A DNA stretch of 64,000 nucleotides from Saccharum officinarum (taxonomy: Eukaryota; Streptophyta; Magnoliopsida; Poales; Poaceae). Location: assembly GCA_020631735.1 (NCBI GenBank), contig CM036215.1, forward strand, positions 15,712,346-15,776,345, in the 5' to 3' direction. The notes below the pieces were generated by a model. That model did no database searches. It was not told the DNA's origin and saw only the letters and a program-made list of their open reading frames with translations. Shown in pieces: positions 23,492 to 39,363 of the stretch (positions are counted from its first letter, which is position 1; the number at the start of each line of letters is the position of its first letter). The position numbers and the translations under genes were made by a program.

Positions 23492-23853
23492 GGGTCCGTT
23501 TGGATCCTTAGAATTGAATTCATTATAATAATTACAATTTAGACATAAATTAATTAAGCTAATATGGTTATATATGGAATATATTTGTATATTTATGTTA
23601 GGCATACAAGTGACATACTTATATGTTGCATTTCTACTGTAGGGAAGTTAGTTGAAGAATGTGCTGTAAGTTGGAGAGAGTAGAATTACAGTATAGTGAT
23701 ATATAGAATCCATTTTCATCTCCCACCCTATGAATTTGAGATAGACTTATTTGTGAGTTTAAGAAATTTATGGAATGCCAAATTTCAAGCCAAATAGCAT
23801 AATCCATTAAATAGATTTCAATTCCTCCAAAATAAAGGGATCCAAACGCCCCC
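23492..23853. mobile_element. Tourist-like MITE, 362 bp
   Basis: Terminal inverted repeats GGGTCCGTTTGGATCC and (complement of the right end) GGGGGCGTTTGGATCC, 14 of 16 matching, flanked by TAA at 23489-23491 and 23854-23856. The 3-bp TWA target duplication fits PIF/Harbinger-derived Tourist elements. It lies about 475 bp upstream of the carboxypeptidase start. Confidence 0.8.
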
Positions 23854-24246
23854 TAAGGGATTTGCAAAAATTCAAGTGCCTAAATTTTAGCTTCCTTTCG
23901 GGTGACGGTTATTGCATATATTTTATACTAAAATTATAGCTTTAGTTTGTTACAATTTATATAGGCATGAGAATAACAAACTCGTTAGACAAAACTACAA
24001 ATCTGACAAAATTTTATTAGTGTTGGCACAAAGACAATTAACAATTTACAATTTTTTTTGTAGTCAGTTAAGGACAAAAATTTGATATATATGTTATGAT
24101 ACAACGATAAATAACAAATCACAAAAGTAACAAATTACTGTCCTAGGTGATTGTATAAGAGTGTTGCCTGAAATCATCTTAAAATTCATGCACCTAAAAT
24201 ATAGGAAAAATGTATATATAAAGCTTCATTGGTTTTGTCTCTCCTT

Positions 24247-24281
24247 ATATATTCAGTCTCTCATCATGGCATGTATAAATA
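24247..24281 (+). promoter_or_regulatory. TATA boxes of the carboxypeptidase gene
   Basis: Two candidates lie just upstream of ATG 24329: TTATATATT at about 24246-24254 and TATAAATA at about 24271-24278. The first would give a 5' UTR of about 50 nt, the second about 25 nt. The choice cannot be made from sequence alone. Confidence 0.5.
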
Positions 24282-24295
24282 AACGTAACCCCTAG

Positions 24296-29177
<4,882 letters not shown>

Positions 29178-29467
29178 AGGAATGGATGGTCGTGCCGAGA
29201 CCCCAACCTCAAAAAAAAAAAAATTCAGACGGAGTTACTTAGTATAATATATATCTTATTTGATGCATGGTGACTTTATATTGAGCGATAAAAGCAAGTA
29301 CTTTAAAATTATTATATGGTCCATGTTTATGTGAATACATGGACGACTGTGCTGGTATTTGGGATTGTGATAACTAAAAGGTTAAGAGTTGCATTATTCT
29401 GTCCTTTGTTTTTCAAAGTTCTATATGTTTTCTATATATATGAATGCAATTTGCTCTCAACTTTGTC
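29178..29467. other. Downstream flank of the carboxypeptidase gene
   Basis: Holds an A12 run at 29212-29223 and AT-rich sequence. It should contain the 3' UTR; no canonical AATAAA is obvious. No gene. Confidence 0.4.
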
Positions 29468-30220
29468 AGAGCAACTCCAGTAGTACCCCTACTTGGGCTC
29501 TAAACTCAGATTCCAGAGTCAGAGGAAAATATTCAGGTCCACCAAGGCCCTTACTCGGCCCCAAAATAGGAGACCTATCAAATCACACCTACAAGTCCTC
29601 ATTCCAAGGGGCCCTCCATCTTGCTCCTATCCTATGGTTGGCTTCCATTTTCCCTCCTTGCCTTCTCGCCACGCCATCTCTCGCCCACCTGCTGCCGCCT
29701 GTTGAGCACCTCCCCGCCACGCCCCCTACCAAGAAACTCCTTGACACTGCCCGCTGAGCGCCTCTCCCCATTGCGCCCGTCGACAAGGAGCAGCGACGGT
29801 CGGGCTATGCGAGGTACATCTATTGGGGGAGTAGGACACGCGCGGTACTGGTGCGGCTCCTCCCGAGGAGGTTCCTTGACCACCACTCGTTTTCTCTGGC
29901 CACCCCTTGCGTAGCTCGTCTCCTCCCAAAGAGATGCTCCGGTTGTGGCTTGTCTCCTCCCAGTGACCCTGTCCATAGCTCCTCTTGTCCCGACGAGGTG
30001 TCCTTCTAAGCGAGGGCGAGGGTCATAGCTTCTCCTCTTGGCGACCTGATGTGCATAGCTCAGTTGATAGAGTAAGGAAAAGGGATAGAGCGACGAAGAG
30101 GGGAAGAGGAAATTGACGAGTGGGTCCTATCTACCATTGTCTATTGGGATGATTTGAGGGCTCAGATTTGTGGGCTAGAGTAGTTGTAAAAAAGAGTCCC
30201 TCAAAAGTAGGGGGCTTTTA
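29468..30220. mobile_element. Possible MITE-like repeat
   Basis: The left part starts GAGCAACTCCAGTAG, a start common to several grass MITE-like repeats. Near the right, CTCAGATTTGTGGGCTAGAG mirrors CTCTAAACTCAGATT at the left. The interior is GC-rich with many short open frames lacking any domain. Borders uncertain. Confidence 0.3.
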
Positions 30221-30441
30221 GTTTTAACATTTATGTTGGCTATCACTTGATAAATAATCTTAGAAGCTTTTCTCCTTAGAAAGAAAAAAATTATTTTACT
30301 CCGTCCTCTGCAAGAATTTTATCTACAAGTATCTAATAGAACAAATTTTTAGCCTCCAGCTCATGAAATCAAATCTTTCAAAAAGCACAAAATGGTTGTA
30401 AAAAAGTAAGTCACATGGATCATGCAAGAAAATCACCACAC

Positions 30442-30620
30442 CACTACATAAATGGTTTCCCTCCAACGACATTTTAACTGCTAGTTCTATTAACACCATC
30501 AGTGGTAATATATCACATCGCCGGTTCGTAATAGAACTAGTAGTGAAATTGGTCAGTTTTCACCACCAGTTCAAGCCACAAGTAGGTGGTGAAACCTAGC
30601 CTTGAATATATAAGTGGGGA
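30442..30620 (+). mobile_element. CACTA-like left end
   Basis: Starts CACTACATAAATGG and is followed by motifs TTTTCACCACCAGTTCAAG and AGTGGTAATA that resemble the CACTA element at 41600-47522 (compare TTTTCACCACTAGTTCAA near 47235). The partner end is uncertain; a CACTA right end occurs at about 34799, but its subterminal repeats differ. Confidence 0.5.
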
Positions 30621-33051
30621 ACCCTATAGTTGTCTCCATGCATTCCCGCTTCCTCACCCTGACTTGCCTTCTCTCTTTCTTCTCACTCCATTAGTCTCCC
30701 TTGTCTCTCCCTCCCTTCTCGGTCACCACCCCTCCTCATCAACTCTAGGCTCCCAGCTTTGTTCATCGCCCTCCCTGCTCTGAGTGCCGCTCTCTCCAAC
30801 CGCCACCCTCCCTGCTCTACGCAAGAAGGTTGAGGTGGAGGAGGTCAGTAGCTCTAGGCGATGCATGCGGAAGTGGCCAGTGGGCTCTAGGCCGCTGTGA
30901 GCTTCTAGGCCACCAAGGTAAGTGGTTCCTATGGTTAATGATAACATTTCTTTTGTGACTAATATGTTTATTTTGGCGAGACAAGTTTATCTTAGGTCAA
31001 AATGCATGGAGATGAAGAAGGTTCGTCAAAGCATGAATGAAAAGCAAGTTGAAGAAAACTTAGCATATGTTGCTAGCTTATGGATTGGAGATTAAGTTAT
31101 GCTAGACCGCAATGCTTGAAGAATGAAGTCATCCACAAATGTTGATAACAAGACAATCAAAGAACTAAAGGGTGAGAAGGAGATCAATCAACAAGCCAAG
31201 CAAATAAATTAAGGACTCAAGATCAAGTGGATCATGGAGATTCAACTGTTGTAATAGGACCAAGGATTCAAGACAATTTCAAGAGTTAGGATTGCAACAC
31301 CAGGAGCCAAGTATGCAGATGCTCGACCAAATGTTCAAGTGTTCATATGGTGGTGCAATCTTGATGAACTTATGGTCTAGGGAGCTTGATTATGGTGCAT
31401 GGAATCCAGCATAACAACTCTCACTTCAGTTGGAGTTGGTATAAGAAGTAAGAGGCAAGAGCAGAAGAAGGTGCACTGAAGGGAGAGTCCGATGCTAATG
31501 AATTTGCACACATAGGACAATCAAGATGGAGTTTGGCTGTAAATTGTTGACCCTTTATGTGGTAGACATACAAATCTGCAAGTGCACTGATGTGAATGTA
31601 TCATTCACTCGAGAGTATTCATAGGTATTGAATTTACATGCAGAACATGAAGTGAACTAGTTTAGAATAAAGATCATCCTAGGATAGACCATGCGTAAAT
31701 GATGATGGGTAGAGACAATATATAGGGTTTCTAATGATACTTTGGCATGATTAAGCAAGATTATACCATGATTGTTTACTTTGGGGTACAACCCAAATAC
31801 TAACAACAAGGGGTGAGATGAGTTGATAGAGATAGATCGAATTGAACCATGTTTTAAGAACATCACTAACGAGGTGGAATACATAGGCTAGATAGGCTGT
31901 CATCACCTGCTAGCCACAGACATAGGTAAACTATAGCGTAAACACCATGGTTACACTAAAGACTTACTACTCTAACCCAGATCTCGATGAACTGATTAGA
32001 GCACTATATAAAGATCGGTGAACCCAAACTCATCCAAGGGATGCTCCTTAGACATAGTGAACCCAAACTCATTCAAGGGACTCATCCAATAGTTAATTAA
32101 TGAAAGAGATCAGAGTTACCACAGAAGATCCCAGATGTCACTTGAACAAGAGATGCATCCGCAGAGGTATAGGTGGAAGAGGATGTCAACAACAACGACT
32201 CCTCTCCAAGCTTCCTCTCACTCTCTCCCTATTTTCTAACGCTAAGGTGGTATGGCTTAGCCATGTAGTGAGCTTCTCCTTGCTTCAATCTTGAAGAGTG
32301 GTATCGAGTACCACTATTTATAAGTCCATAGAGGGGGCTACTTGTAGAAATTAGAGAGGCGCCATGGCTGGTAGGTAGGGTCAGAAGAGCCTCTATATGA
32401 TCGACCGACCCTAGGATCGACCACCATGCCAACCAACCAGACTCTTTCCCAAGTTCCTTCCAATCTTGAAGAAGACATCCTCCTCATGGGTAACATAAAA
32501 GTTTAATAAGATGAACATGAGCTTGGTGACCTCAGATTTCCAAACCTCAAGAGATGATTTCCTCACCACTTGTCTCTCAATACTAGTCTAGAAATCCACA
32601 CCTAGAATAGAGCACCTCATGGATAAAGACTTTGATGAGTTTCAACCCTAGCTTCACAACACTAACACTTTACACAAGCACCCCATGAAGTCCCAAACTC
32701 ATCCAAGGGACCCTCCTTAGACATAGTAAACCCAAGCCCTAAGAACACCAAGAACATAGATGAACTTTCTAATAGACAATCTGATGTGACAGGATGGACT
32801 TTCCATCCGAGTGAACTTGAACTAACCTGGATCACTAAGAACAGATTTCCTTGTAGGTCCGGATGTATTATCCATCGATACACATCAAAAATATGCATCT
32901 ATAACTTGACTAGTTTTGGATTTTGGACTATAACTATGCACATGATTCTACTGCAACAATGGTTTCATTCATTTAATTTATTCTACCCATGAAAAATATT
33001 CTCTCATCTTATTTGACCCAACATTTAATGGATATTATCATGAGCTTCACT
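30621..33051. other. Repeat-rich region without recognised gene
   Basis: No domain found on either strand. A roughly 40-bp unit containing AACCCAAACTCATCCAAGGG and CTCCTTAGACATAGT occurs at 32018-32056, partly at 32057-32082, and again at about 32690-32735. The stretch at 31560-31640 (CAAATCTGCAAGTGCAC, GAGAGTATTCATAGGTATT) resembles sequence common in grass LTR retroelements, but no LTR borders were found. Confidence 0.35.
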
Positions 33052-34090
33052 TTAGAAGAATGGCGCATGTTGGGGAATTCCCTTGGGCCGGTGATGAGCA
33101 ACCCTTTTTGGGGGTGGTTCTTCATCGTTCGTGTCATTGCAGTTGTCTTTGTCACTTGTAGTACTTGAACCAACATTGTCGATCTGAGTCACATGATCCT
33201 TACCATTGGATTGAGGGCTATTTTGAACCGTGGCTGGCATACTCATTTCCATATCTAACCCTCTTAGCTGTAAAAGGTAAGGATTTTATTAGATATATGC
33301 AATCCATTAATTATGAAACTATTTTCTTATTTTGTACTTTTTAGAATATAACATCCTTAGATAGTTTGTGATAACTTACATTGCATCTGAGAGAGTAGAA
33401 CCGAAATGCATCAAGTAGAGCACGATTGCATGTCTCACAGCTATGTGTTGATGATGAAGTGCCTTACAAATGGGGACACCGGAAGCACGCAGTTGTGGGT
33501 GCTCATTCAAGAGTACGATCCTTGCACTATTGATTACATAAGTTTGCACATTGCTAATATCAATGATGTCCTCAATCTTTGAAATCCTCACAATATCATG
33601 GTAGGATGATCACCTTATCTGAAACATCCAATTATTTGAAACTTAAATACTACCATCTTTCAATAGATCATATATATGTATGCTTGCTCAAAGGACCCGT
33701 GGCCTATGAATGAAATCTATTATTCATGCACCCAAATTCAGACCATTTTATATAAACTTTTATTACATTTCTTAATTGTAAGGTGGCATAAGAAGCAACA
33801 AGAGAAAAAACATCCAAATCATAAAGTTTCAAATTGTATAACATGTATGATATATGAAATGTTTTACCTTTCCATTGACTACACAACTACACATTTCTTA
33901 CCTGCATTACACGATGGGTGGAACAATCGCTTGAACGGCAATAGTTGCAGAAAGTAGCTGGCGTAGCCTCGCACTGGGTACAAAATAGGTTACACTCGTT
34001 GCGACTAGCGAGAAGATGATTTGTACAAGTCGTAAAGAATTGTGTTGCGACCAATATCTCTAGCAATGAAGGCACTGCCTCCCTCTTCAT
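33052..34090 (-). pseudogene. PLATZ zinc-binding transcription factor pseudogene
   Basis: Minus strand, three exons: 34090-33902, 33618-33380 and 33267-33052, all with GT-AG borders. Exon 1 (63 codons) starts MKREAVPSLLEILVATQFF and has the first PLATZ zinc site: C-x2-H-x11-C-x2-C-x7-C-x2-C, then a CSTH in place of the usual HxxH. Exon 2 begins [20 protein letters not shown] (the family has Arg at the stop, CGA to TGA), then [17 protein letters not shown] net one-base loss shifts frame before [22 protein letters not shown], where the third Cys of the second site is Tyr. Exon 3 encodes a Ser/Asp-rich tail and ends PPKRVAHHRPKGIPQHAPFF, the conserved PLATZ C-terminus. PLATZ proteins are plant nuclear regulators binding A/T-rich DNA. 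One stop, one frameshift and lost zinc ligands show a dead copy; retained introns exclude retroposition. Confidence 0.85.
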
Positions 34091-34165
34091 TGTAAAATTA
34101 GTAGTTTATTATGTTCTTTCTGCTAATGTTGGGATCTGTAAGTGAAAGGAATGGTTGTACTTATA

Positions 34166-34530
34166 GATGTTTTGCATAATCAGTGGTGGTAAGAACTGAA
34201 ATGCCAACTACAAATTAAGAGCAACAATATAATAATAAGAAGTATATGCACTTTTCCTACAAAACAGTGGGCACCGTATGATGTTTTGTATAATCTGTGG
34301 CGGTAAGAACTGAAATGTCAGGTAGAAATTAAGAGAAACAATATAATAATAAGTACATGCACTTTTCCTACAAAATTGTGGGCACACTATGATGTTTTGC
34401 ATAATCTGTGGTAGTAAGGTAGAACTGAAATGCAAGCTAGAAATTAACTGAAACAATATAATGATTAGAAGTACATGCACTTTTCCTACAAAACAGTGGG
34501 CGTAGTATGATGTTTTGCATAATATGTGCA
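34166..34530. repeat. Tandem array, 111-118 bp units, about 3.2 copies
   Basis: Units start with GATGTTTTGCATAATCTGTGG at 34166, 34280, 34391 and 34509 (the last partial). Each unit also holds AACTGAAATG, AACAATATAAT and TGCACTTTTCCTACAAAA. The array lies directly upstream of the PLATZ pseudogene, beginning about 75 bp from its ATG. Confidence 0.9.
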
Positions 34531-34544
34531 TAGGGTGGATCTAG

Positions 34545-34799
34545 CGGCGGGCTCCACCACGGTGGCGGATCGAGCTCCCCTATAGTGGCGGCACGCAGCC
34601 CAGATCCAAGCTCAGGTCAATCTGGTTCGGGCTGCAGGCTTTTCTTTTTTCTTTTTTAATTTATATTTGGAGGCGGGCAAAGCAACTGTCTCCGTTAATA
34701 TATATTAACCATGACATTTGGATGGAGGCAGTTGCATTGCCCACCTCCATGAAGCCAAAAGGCCCGCTTTTAGAAAGATTTCTGTAGTTGTGTGTGTTG
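34545..34799 (+). mobile_element. CACTA-like right end
   Basis: Ends AGATTTCTGTAGTTG, the complement of CA-ACTACAGAAATCT, one change from the common grass terminus CACTACAGAAATCT. Inside are inverted copies of a GGAGGCxGTTGC-type subterminal motif (GGAGGCGGGC, GGATGGAGGCAGTTGC, CCCACCTCCAT). Left partner not certain. Confidence 0.5.
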
Positions 34800-35693
34800 T
34801 GACGACCCAAAAGTCGCTACAAATAAAACTTTGCAAAACCTTGTTCTGAATCCTAGATCCAACTAACCCCCTTTAAATCTTGAGAATTAAGTCTAGTTGC
34901 ATTGATCCTAGAAGGACCTCTCCTAGGATAGGTCATGACTCGTTTGCCCTCTAGTTCAACCTATGTGACCTTGTAGTCATTGAACCCATTCCTAACCTAG
35001 AAGGTTAACATAGTGCTATGCTTGATCATATGCCAACCACTCAGCTATGACTAAAGGAACCCTGTCTAATCTCAAGCAATCCATCAACTCTGATCCCTAA
35101 GTCTCATGAAAATATTCCCAAATGGCGGTCAAATCAAAGCGAATCAAGACCAACCAGCATCAGATGCAGGACTAAGACCAAGAAGGAAGTTGGACTACAA
35201 AACTCTCACGAATAGAGAAATGTCCCAGAGTCCATCTCTCCTAAGTTTGGCATCAAACTAGAACACCAATTGAATCCATGGATTGTCCGATGTTGCCTTG
35301 TGGACTGTCTGATGTTTCCCTAGTCGGTCTGTTCGACAATAATTGATCGAAAGTTTGACATGACACCAATGACTCTACAAACATGCAAATTTCACATGGT
35401 AAATGCCCCATAATGCAATGGTCTAAAACCATAGCAATAGGGCCTAGATCGTGGCAACATTACCAGTTGCCATAGAGTCACTTTCGTTGGTAGGTGTTGT
35501 AGAAAACTGAGTGGCAAAAGGAGCTTGCAACGGATTTGAGTTTTGTTGCAAGTAGAGTGCTAATTGCAACATAATTATATGTTGTGGTTGGTAGGGCTAC
35601 AACAAACCATATTGTGGCAATAAGTTTTTTTTGCCACATTTGAATCAGTTGCAAAAGAATTTGTTACCACACTTATGTTTCATGGCTATAGGT
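34800..35693. other. Unassigned sequence, possible LTR fragment
   Basis: Begins near 34797 with TGTGTGTTGTGACGACCC, and TGTGACGACCC resembles LTR starts seen in grass gypsy elements, but no end, primer site or partner LTR was found. Between 35440 and 35690, TTGCCA/TGGCAA and TTGCAAC motifs recur. No gene. Confidence 0.3.
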
Positions 35694-35905
35694 GTTTATG
35701 CCATGAAATCATTTTGTGGTAGTAGGATATATAACACCATGCACATTGTTTCATTGCAAGTGGAGTTTATGCCACACAATTGTTTTGTGGCAGCAAGATA
35801 TAATACCATGTGCATTGTTTCATCGCAAATGGAGTTTATGCCACACAATTGATTCATGGCATTATGATACAATACCACACATAATATTGTTTTGTTGCAA
35901 GAGAA
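35694..35905. repeat. Tandem array, about 70-bp units, 3 copies
   Basis: Units begin GTTTATGCCA at 35694, 35765 and 35834, each followed by TTTTGTGG- or TTCATGG-type motifs, ATAxxACCA and CATTGTTTCATxGCAA. Copies differ by substitutions and small indels. Probably subterminal repeats of a DNA transposon. Confidence 0.8.
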
Positions 35906-35960
35906 TGTTACAACGCAATTGCTTAGGTGGCTATAGATTATATTGCCACTGAAATTAGTT

Positions 35961-36140
35961 CACTACTATAGATTGACTCGTCACTATCACCACTTTCACT
36001 ACCGTGGCGATAGAAGCGACTATGTTATGCTTCCACCGCTGGTTGGACCAATAGTGAGGCCTTCTGAGGAAGGAAACTAGCAGTTGAAACTTCTACCACC
36101 GACGGGTTAAGAATAGATGCGGTAGTGGTATTTTCTCAGT
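35961..36140 (+). mobile_element. CACTA-like left end
   Basis: Starts CACTACTATAGATTGAC and is followed by CACTATCACCACTTTCACTACCG and GGTAGTGGTA-type motifs. The matching right end was not found before the gap at 37841. Confidence 0.5.
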
Positions 36141-37163
36141 CATATGAAAAGTCAAGCCGACTGGGATACTTGTTATGGCCGCTGTCCCTCCACGACTGTT
36201 TGGTCTTCCAGTGGTAAAATCAACGTGAGTTATTTCCCAACTACTTGCACTTCTCCATCTTCAAGGTTGGCCTATTTAACCAGGGTCTGGATGCACCTCT
36301 TAGGCTCAATCACCAAGAAGTGCCTTGTCTTCATCCTTGCACCTCTCATGGCCTCCTCCTGGCCGTGAGAGGTGCAAGATGGAGATAAAGCACTTTACCG
36401 AGTGTTTGGATAAGGCCTTCAAGATTGGGTGCTTTAGATTCCATAACCTTGCTACCCCTTAGCATCAAGATGCAGATCTGCATCCCTCGACACTAAGAGG
36501 TAGCAAGATTATGGAATATAAAGAACCTCAGTTGAGATGTAGGTGCAAGTTTTGCAAGGTGCTCCTTCTCCATCCTTGGTGAGGTGCTGCCGCTAAACAG
36601 GAGCTTGACCTTGATGATTGCAGATCTTCTTGCATATCTTGTGTTAATAGAAGATCTATAATCATTTGGTTCTCTCCTATTTAGGGGTTTCATACTCGAT
36701 TGGGGGTGCTTCAAGTTTATGAGGTGCTCGTTCTTCAAGATTGGGTGCTTTATATTCCATCTTGTAGCTCTCACGATCAAGAAGCAGATCACATCCCTTG
36801 ACTGCGAAGGGTTGCAAGATGGAAGAAGGTAGAGAACCTCACTGAGGGTGAAGTTTGCGATGTGCTGCGTTGTTCTTTGGATTCCATAATCTTTATACCT
36901 CGGAGGATATGTTGCTTTGTATGCGCAAACCGCCGTATGGTACAGATCTGTTATCACGTAGACCTCAATAGAAAATACGTAAAGAAGTACTACTGAAGTA
37001 TTTAATTTGGGTAGATGCTTGATAGCCGAGTCTCATCGGCTCAAAATAGCTGACACTTAGAGTATCGCCTTTAGAACAAAAATAACAATAAAAGACATAG
37101 GATCAAAAGTGACATTCAATCAGCAGATTGTTTGCTTATAACTTATAAAACCCTAGATATAAT
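36141..37163. repeat. Repeat region with inverted repeat and inner palindrome
   Basis: Arms 36432-36462 and 36493-36523 (31 bp, about 4 mismatches) enclose a 30-nt loop holding a perfect 16-bp palindrome, GATGCAGATCTGCATC, at 36469-36484. A diverged second version of the motif (CAAGATTGGGTGCTTTATATTCCAT, GGTTGCAAGATGGAAGAAGG) is at about 36735-36832. No gene supported. Confidence 0.6.
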
Positions 37164-37840
37164 CTATGGTCCTAAGAAAATATTGTTTACAACATCTTGT
37201 GCATGGATGGTCACTGTGATAGCCTCGGCAGCATCAGTGAAGTCTCCAATCAGGTCCTCTTGATCTTCTAGCCGATCAGTATCCAGAAAACCAGGTTTCA
37301 GGTGACGGAGCTTGTGCCCTGAATGCAATTGTGTTATAGCAAGAGCGGCACTAGCACCATAGCGGACACCATGAGTTGCCACTTCTCAGGCCTGAACCAG
37401 GATATCCTACTGGCGATCTTCAAGAAAAACACCCTTGATGTTGATTGCTGCAACTGCACCAAGTGTCGCACGTTGGAGGGTCTTGTGGTGATTCTCTAGG
37501 TCGATCTCCCGGCGACGAGCCACCTTGATCTCGCGAAGCAGCCAACTGTTCCTCAAGATCTAATGAAAATGAAGGGTTACCGAATAAAATCATGACTATA
37601 AAAGTGAAGACTCTTAAAAGAAATTTTACCTGCTGCCTTAGCATGAGCTTCATCAGCCCTCATCTGAGCAACATTTCTTCTTCAGATGCAGAGAGGGCTA
37701 TTTTAACGGCATCGAGACATTGCTCAAGCCGACCTACCTCAAGTGTGGCTTCAAAATATAGGTTTTCAGCCTCCCTCCTTTCATGGATAAGATTCTAGAT
37801 ATCCTGACCTGACTCGGAGGATGAAAATGAAGATACCATA
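37164..37840 (-). pseudogene. Degenerate coiled-coil protein, transposon-associated type
   Basis: Minus strand, cut by the gap at 37841. Pieces read, in order: ENLYFEATLEVGRLEQCLDA, then (shifted frame) NVAQMRADEAHAKAA, a possible GT-AG intron at about 37632-37564, a charged helical part (REIKVARRREIDLENHHKTL), LGAVAAINIKGVFLEDRQ, and a C-terminus containing ATHGVRYGASAALAITQLHSG and IHAQDVVNNIFLGP. A hydrophilic coiled coil followed by a Gly/Ala-rich segment resembles the C-terminal half of hypothetical grass proteins annotated with a 'putative gypsy-type transposon' domain, but I cannot confirm the family. Two or more stops (TAG after EDRQ, TGA after LVQA) and at least one frameshift make it a pseudogene. 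Confidence 0.45.
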
Positions 37841-37940
37841 NNNNNNNNNNNNNNNNNNNNNNNNNNNNNNNNNNNNNNNNNNNNNNNNNNNNNNNNNNNN
37901 NNNNNNNNNNNNNNNNNNNNNNNNNNNNNNNNNNNNNNNN
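37841..37940. other. Assembly gap (100 N)
   Basis: Exactly 100 N; size unknown. The N-terminal part of the coiled-coil pseudogene would lie in it. Confidence 0.95.
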
Positions 37941-38545
37941 CTTCTCTCAGAAAATCAGCTTCTATAGAGAATCAAAATCAAATAGAGCTCTACCAAACAA
38001 GCCCTAGATCCATCCATCTCTCAATTACAAGTCATTATAACTTCTTAGAGAGGCAAAGCATCAAAAGTTTGACCGAATTTATATAATAAATAATAACATT
38101 TATGATGCCAAATAAGTATCATTAAATTCTTTATTAATTATATTTTATTGTATATACTATTTGATGTCATAATTCTTATGTAATTCTCTCTATAATTTTA
38201 ATCAAACTTAAGATGTTTTTGGACTCTCAAAAAAAAGAACAGAGGAGTAGTCATCTAGTACTCCTGCGTACTGAACCCCATCGAGCGAGTTGCTATGCTA
38301 GTGAGGTCGACCGCTGCTGGCACTACGAAGCAGCACACAAAAAATCGATGTCTCGAGGAGCCGCGCTAATTTCAAATCGTTCACACGATCTCATCCATCA
38401 TCGTACGTTGTCGTCTATGTAGGTACACGTAATTGAACACCCTAACCTTGACGGCGATCGATCCCTCCGATCCCACGGGGGCCGACACAACGGACGGCCG
38501 GGCGGACGGCGGCAGATTTTTTTTTTTAAAATTTTTTTCTAAAAC
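37941..38545. other. Unassigned sequence
   Basis: Mixed composition, no recognisable coding or repeat structure except a T12 run near 38517-38528 next to the foldback element. Confidence 0.35.
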
Positions 38546-39363
38546 AAAATTTCAAACACTTTTGGCCCGCGCTAAAGTCCATGGCGTGGCCAAAACACGC
38601 TGCCGCGCCACAGTATCAGTGCCAGCACGATCTGCCATGTCGGACAATTCGACGAAGTACTTGTACTCGATTAAATATGATGCTAAACTTATTTTATTTT
38701 GTTTGAGAATCCTAAATGATCTCAAATGAGAAAAAAAAACCCAAAACTATAAATTGTAGATCCCACCGAAAGCTATAACTTTCACATAGAAAGTATCTCC
38801 ATTTAACACCGTATAAGAAAAAATGATTTTTTCAAGACGCAAGTACTGTGTACGCAATTAGTACAATGCTGAAACTTTATATTATTTTTCTTGAATATCT
38901 TAATGATCTCAAATGCCAAAAACTCAAAACTACAAATTTGTAGATCCCATCGAGGGCTACAACTTTTATTAGAAAATATCTCCATTTGACTACATAATAA
39001 GAACGATATGATTTTTCCAAGACGACAACGCTGGTACAGCGATTAATACTGCTAAAACTTTGTTTATTTTTTTAGCATCTTAACGATCTCAAATGAAAAA
39101 CCTCAAAACTAGAAAGTTGTAAATCTCGTTGAGAGCTATAAATTTTCAATATAAAGATAATCTTCATCCGAGATCGTATGAAAAGATATAATTTTTCTAA
39201 AATTACAGCCTTGCCGCGACAGTTCTCGATGGCGTGGCGCGGCAAGGATTTCCACGTGGAAATCGTTGTCCGATATGGTAGATTGTGCCGCGCCGATGGA
39301 TTGGCGCGACAGCGTGTTTTGGTCGTGCCGCGGACTTTGACGCGGCCAAAAGTGTTAGATTTG
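38546..39363. mobile_element. Foldback element with internal tandem repeats
   Basis: Inverted arms of about 65 bp at 38546-38610 and 39302-39363 share CAAACACTTTTGGCC, AAAGTCC, CCAAAACACGCTG and CGCGCC. The interior carries three direct repeats of about 180 bp (starting near 38670, 38866 and 39049), each with GCTAAAACTTT-like, GATCTCAAATG, AAACTxxAAATTGTAGATC and ATTTTTCxAAGACG motifs. The terminal arms are GC-rich, the repeats AT-rich. No transposase. Class is unknown. Confidence 0.65.

Noticed and set aside
29600..29980. Gene in overlapping open frames downstream of the carboxypeptidase
   Set aside because: Frames on both strands, no domain, inside a GC-rich repeat with MITE-like ends.
30442..34799. 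A single defined CACTA carrying the PLATZ copy
   Set aside because: Not annotated as one element because the two ends have different subterminal repeats and no matching 3-bp duplication; kept only as a hypothesis.
34166..35905. CRISPR-like repeat arrays
   Set aside because: Units of 70-118 bp are contiguous without spacers and the sequence is plant nuclear DNA.
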